Shown: piece after piece, positions 61,253-64,000 of the stretch
How positions within the stretch are numbered: the first letter of the stretch is position 1
Layout: every line of letters starts with the position of its first letter
Origin: Chryseobacterium pennae
GTDB taxonomy: Bacteria > Bacteroidota > Bacteroidia > Flavobacteriales > Weeksellaceae
Direction of reading: 5' to 3'
DNA length: 64,000 nucleotides
Assembly (NCBI RefSeq): GCF_003385515.1
Contig: NZ_QNVT01000030.1
Coordinates: forward strand, 1-64,000
Made by a program: the position numbers and the translations under genes
The notes under the pieces: generated by a model
What the model was told of the DNA's origin: nothing
The model's input: only the letters and a program-made list of their open reading frames with translations
Databases searched by the model: none

Positions 61253-63409
61253 ATGAGAAAACTCCTGATTCTTCTTTTCATATTCCCATTGCTATGGATC
61301 CAATCTCAGGTAAAAAAAGACCTGGTGATTCCGAAGAACCCCAAAATAGGACTGTCGCTTGCCGGTGGTGGTGCCAAGGGTTTCTCACATGTAGGAGTAC
61401 TTAAAGTATTAGATTCATTAGGAGTAAAAGTGGATTATATTGCCGGAACCAGTATGGGCGCTATTGTTGGCGGACTCTATGCTTCCGGATATTCTGGTAA
61501 AGAAATAGAAAAAATCGTAATGGATACGGATTTCTATTCTTTAATTATGGATCCGAAATCCAGAAAAGAAACCAGCTTTTTCAACAAATCTGTTGACAAG
61601 TATCTTTTATCTATTCCATTAAAAAACGGGAAAATTACACTTCCCTCTTCCATCAGTACAGGACAAAGAAATGTTTATCTTCTAAAGGAACTTTTTAAAA
61701 ATGTTTCCAATATTGAAGACTTTTCTAAAATGCCCATTCCTTTCTTATGCGTTGCCACCAACCTTGAAAGCGGGAATATGCAGATCTTTGAAAAAGGAGA
61801 TCTGGTACAGTCTATTATGGCCAGTTCAGCCTTTCCATCTTTAATGGATCCTGTTAAAATAGGTGACAGTATCTATATTGACGGAGCAATGACGGTAAAT
61901 TACCCTTCAAAGCCATTAAAGGACAGAGGAATTGATATCGTTATCGGTGTGGACCTTAACCAGGATCTATCCAAAAGAGAGGATTTAAACAATATTATAT
62001 CCATTCTGAACCAGGTCATTGATTTCGGAATCAAAAAAGATACAAGAAAACAATATAAATATACCGATATTAATATTAAACCTGACCTCAAAGGAATGTC
62101 TGCAACAAGCTATGATGACAAGAAAAAAATCCTTGACAGCGGTTATGTGGAAGGTTTAAAATACTCTCAGATTCTGGATCAGCTGCCTAAACGTCAGTTC
62201 GACCGTCTCAGACAAAGCGTAAATCCGATATATTCTAATGTATATAAGATAGACAGCATTTCTATAGAAGGAAGCAAAATATATGGTAAAAACTATACTC
62301 TGGGGAAAATGGGACTGCGTCTCCCCTCTTTGCAAACCTATGGAAACATTAATAAAATGGTTGATAAACTGGTTGCTACCAACAACTATAAATTCATCAA
62401 CTACGATATCGTTCAGGAGAATGATGCCAATTATTTAAAGCTTTATGTTACCGAAGATGAAGCCCGCCATTTCTTAAAATTTGGATTACATTATGATGAA
62501 GTTTTTAAAACAGGTCTTCTTCTGAACTATTCAGCAAAGAGACTTTTATTTAAAAACTCTAATCTTTCTGTGGATGTAGTGGTAGGTGATAAATTAAGAT
62601 ACTATCTGAATTATTTTATTGATAACGGATATATTCCCGGCTTTGGTATTTACTCTTCCGGAATGAGTTTTGACCTTAAAAATGCTGATAATAATATTAT
62701 CGACAAATGGGAATGGATGAGAAACGAAGCCTATATACAGTCTGTATGGAAGGATAAATACGCTATTGGTGGTGGTATTAGCCACGATTACTTTAAGGCT
62801 GAAATTAACGGTGACAACAGACGTTATGCCCGCTTTTTAAATCCTTATGTATTTCTGAAGACTGATACGCAGGATGACAAGGAGTTTGCAACCAAAGGAA
62901 TATATTTTGCCGCCGAAGGAAAGGTCATAGACCTTTTAAAATCGGAAGTAGAAAAACGAATTGTTCAGATAAAGGCAGATTTAAAGATCAATATTCCTTT
63001 AGGAAAACAATTTACTTATCGTCTTAATTTATTTGGCGGAATCACTCTTGGAGAACATCTTCCACCCTATTATCAATACAGATTGGGTGGAATTTTTGAG
63101 CAGAATATTATTAACTTCAAACGTTTTGGAGGATTTTATTTTGCCCAGTTACACACCAATAATGTGATATTGGCATCCAATGACCTTCAATTCAGGTTTA
63201 ATAAAAACTATTTTATCAGCGGAAACTTTAGCTTTGCCAACCTTTCCAATGACATTAAATTCGAAGATGCAGTTAAAGTAAATTATAGCTCACTTGGAAT
63301 TACAGCTGGGTACAAATCTCCTTTCGGGCAGATAAAAGTAAACTTCAGCCACTCACTTAAAAACAATCAAAAAGGCATATTCAGTGTTATTTTAGGACAC
63401 TGGTTTTAA
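61253..63409 (+). CDS. Patatin-like phospholipase with C-terminal beta-barrel
   Basis: The product has 718 residues with a signal peptide (about 1-19). The patatin domain has the oxyanion loop GGGAKG, nucleophile GTSMG and catalytic Asp in DGAMTVNYP. From about 330 a POTRA-like segment and a BamA/TamA-type barrel follow, ending in the aromatic residues HWF. This layout is that of PlpD-like type Vd autotransporters, which display a lipase at the cell surface. It begins 2 bases after murF-alr and precedes ybeY by 4 bases. Confidence 0.92.
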   Translation: MRKLLILLFIFPLLWIQSQVKKDLVIPKNPKIGLSLAGGGAKGFSHVGVLKVLDSLGVKVDYIAGTSMGAIVGGLYASGYSGKEIEKIVMDTDFYSLIMDPKSRKETSFFNKSVDKYLLSIPLKNGKITLPSSISTGQRNVYLLKELFKNVSNIEDFSKMPIPFLCVATNLESGNMQIFEKGDLVQSIMASSAFPSLMDPVKIGDSIYIDGAMTVNYPSKPLKDRGIDIVIGVDLNQDLSKREDLNNIISILNQVIDFGIKKDTRKQYKYTDINIKPDLKGMSATSYDDKKKILDSGYVEGLKYSQILDQLPKRQFDRLRQSVNPIYSNVYKIDSISIEGSKIYGKNYTLGKMGLRLPSLQTYGNINKMVDKLVATNNYKFINYDIVQENDANYLKLYVTEDEARHFLKFGLHYDEVFKTGLLLNYSAKRLLFKNSNLSVDVVVGDKLRYYLNYFIDNGYIPGFGIYSSGMSFDLKNADNNIIDKWEWMRNEAYIQSVWKDKYAIGGGISHDYFKAEINGDNRRYARFLNPYVFLKTDTQDDKEFATKGIYFAAEGKVIDLLKSEVEKRIVQIKADLKINIPLGKQFTYRLNLFGGITLGEHLPPYYQYRLGGIFEQNIINFKRFGGFYFAQLHTNNVILASNDLQFRFNKNYFISGNFSFANLSNDIKFEDAVKVNYSSLGITAGYKSPFGQIKVNFSHSLKNNQKGIFSVILGHWF

Positions 63410-63413
63410 TACA

Positions 63414-63833
63414 ATGATACAATTCTTTTACGAAAATTTACCGGAGTCGGTAGATACAGATTACAAACAATGGCTGGAAGATCTGATTCTTTCAGAAGGA
63501 AAAAAACTAGGAGAAATCAGCTATATTTTCTGCGATGATGAATATCTTCTGAAGATTAATCAGGATTATTTACAGCATGATTATTATACCGATATCATCA
63601 CTTTTGATTATGTAAAAGGCAAGACAATAAGCGCTGAGATTTTCGTATCTTTGCAACGCATTTCTGATAACGCTTCTACCCTTTCCCGAGATTATGAAGA
63701 TGAATTAAGAAGAGTTTTAGCCCATGGAATTTTACATCTCATAGGCTATAAAGACAAGACAGAAGAAGAGGAAAAAGAGATGCGAAGAATGGAAGATTTG
63801 TACTTAAGCAAGTATAGGAATTCAAAGAATTAA
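63414..63833 (+). CDS. ybeY: Endoribonuclease YbeY, rRNA maturation
   Basis: The product has 139 residues. The zinc-binding motif reads HGILHLIGYKD: His104 and His108 are present, and the third position (usually His) is Asp114. HDYYTDIITFDY and GEISYIFCDDEYLLKIN are standard. It takes part in 16S rRNA 3'-end maturation and ribosome quality control. It closes the murF-alr/patatin unit. Confidence 0.94.
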   Translation: MIQFFYENLPESVDTDYKQWLEDLILSEGKKLGEISYIFCDDEYLLKINQDYLQHDYYTDIITFDYVKGKTISAEIFVSLQRISDNASTLSRDYEDELRRVLAHGILHLIGYKDKTEEEEKEMRRMEDLYLSKYRNSKN

Positions 63834-63916
63834 ATTAAATAATACTTTAAGTCCGATATCTAAAGTACTCAATTCTAGCAGTAATATAAGTTTACCTAGA
63901 GTGCATTCTTCAAAAA

Positions 63917-63932
63917 TGTTTCACGTGAAACA
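63917..63932. promoter_or_regulatory. parS site (ParB-binding centromere)
   Basis: TGTTTCACGTGAAACA is a perfect 16-bp palindrome identical to the universal bacterial parS consensus. With flanking A and T it extends to 18 bp. It lies 45 bases before mnmG, a gene often near the replication origin. Confidence 0.92.
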
Positions 63933-63977
63933 TTGATAGTTAAAGATAAGGTTTAAGCTTAAACAAGCAAGATAAAA

Positions 63978-64000
63978 ATGATTTCAGAAATATATGATGT
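63978..64000 (+). CDS. mnmG: Start of tRNA modification enzyme MnmG (partial)
   Basis: The last 23 bases encode MISEIYDV, the usual N-terminus of flavobacterial MnmG (GidA), which installs carboxymethylaminomethyl groups at U34 of tRNAs. Only eight residues are visible, but the nearby parS and the A-rich leader agree. The rest is outside the window. Confidence 0.7.

Noticed and set aside
63723..63755. YbeY lacking the third zinc-binding histidine (Asp114)
   Set aside because: I recall the same GYKD or GYND form in many Bacteroidota YbeY proteins, so it is probably a lineage trait and not damage.

Overview
The window looks like chromosomal DNA of a flavobacterium of the Chryseobacterium type (Bacteroidota, Weeksellaceae). 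It is AT-rich. Start codons are preceded by A-rich stretches rather than Shine-Dalgarno sites, and -7 boxes of the TAnnTTTG type occur. A MurF-alanine racemase fusion, WG-repeat and patatin/beta-barrel proteins, and an mnmG beginning MISEIYDV fit this group. The assignment is inference from gene content.

Region 1 (1-25901, minus) is one giant non-ribosomal peptide synthetase gene that runs off the left edge. Seven complete modules and the start of an eighth are visible, with epimerization domains in modules 3 and 6. Module 6 carries the textbook threonine specificity code. The first module has only half a condensation domain, and its only upstream ATG is one base out of frame. A secreted protein and an Sfp-type phosphopantetheinyl transferase (26763-27401) lie upstream on the same strand. 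Next come a CuZn superoxide dismutase lipoprotein and a tail-specific protease.

Region 2 (30992-46712, plus) is the main discovery: a 16-gene collinear cluster that combines an alkylquinolone (PQS/HQNO-type) pathway with its own polyene-type fatty-acid/polyketide machinery. Likely homologues of PqsA, PqsB, PqsC, PqsD, PqsE and the N-hydroxylase PqsL are present, with active-site residues conserved at matching positions. The cluster ends in an anthranilate-synthase pair. Among these genes are an acyl carrier protein, a KS-alpha/KS-beta pair, a ketoreductase, a dehydratase, a type II thioesterase, a CrtI-like flavoenzyme and an AurF-like di-iron N-oxygenase. There is no enoyl reductase. Proposed logic: chorismate to anthranilate, then anthraniloyl-CoA (PqsA) and 2-aminobenzoylacetyl-CoA (PqsD), thioester hydrolysis (PqsE) and N-hydroxylation (PqsL). 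PqsBC then condenses this with a polyunsaturated acyl chain made on the cluster's carrier protein, giving a polyenyl quinolone or its N-oxide. I know of no described alkylquinolone pathway in Bacteroidota. A candidate promoter with an overlapping palindrome precedes the first gene, and two strong hairpins split the cluster after the carrier protein gene.

Region 3 (46846-64000) is mostly housekeeping: a di-haem cytochrome c peroxidase lipoprotein, a small membrane protein, SurE, a radical SAM protein with an Lgt-like membrane protein, GuaC, FabG, a WG-repeat protein, RsmI, an acidic repeat protein, thymidine kinase, MurF-Alr, a patatin-like protein, YbeY, and the start of mnmG. A perfect ParB-binding parS palindrome lies just before mnmG. 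No tRNA, rRNA, CRISPR array or insertion sequence was seen.
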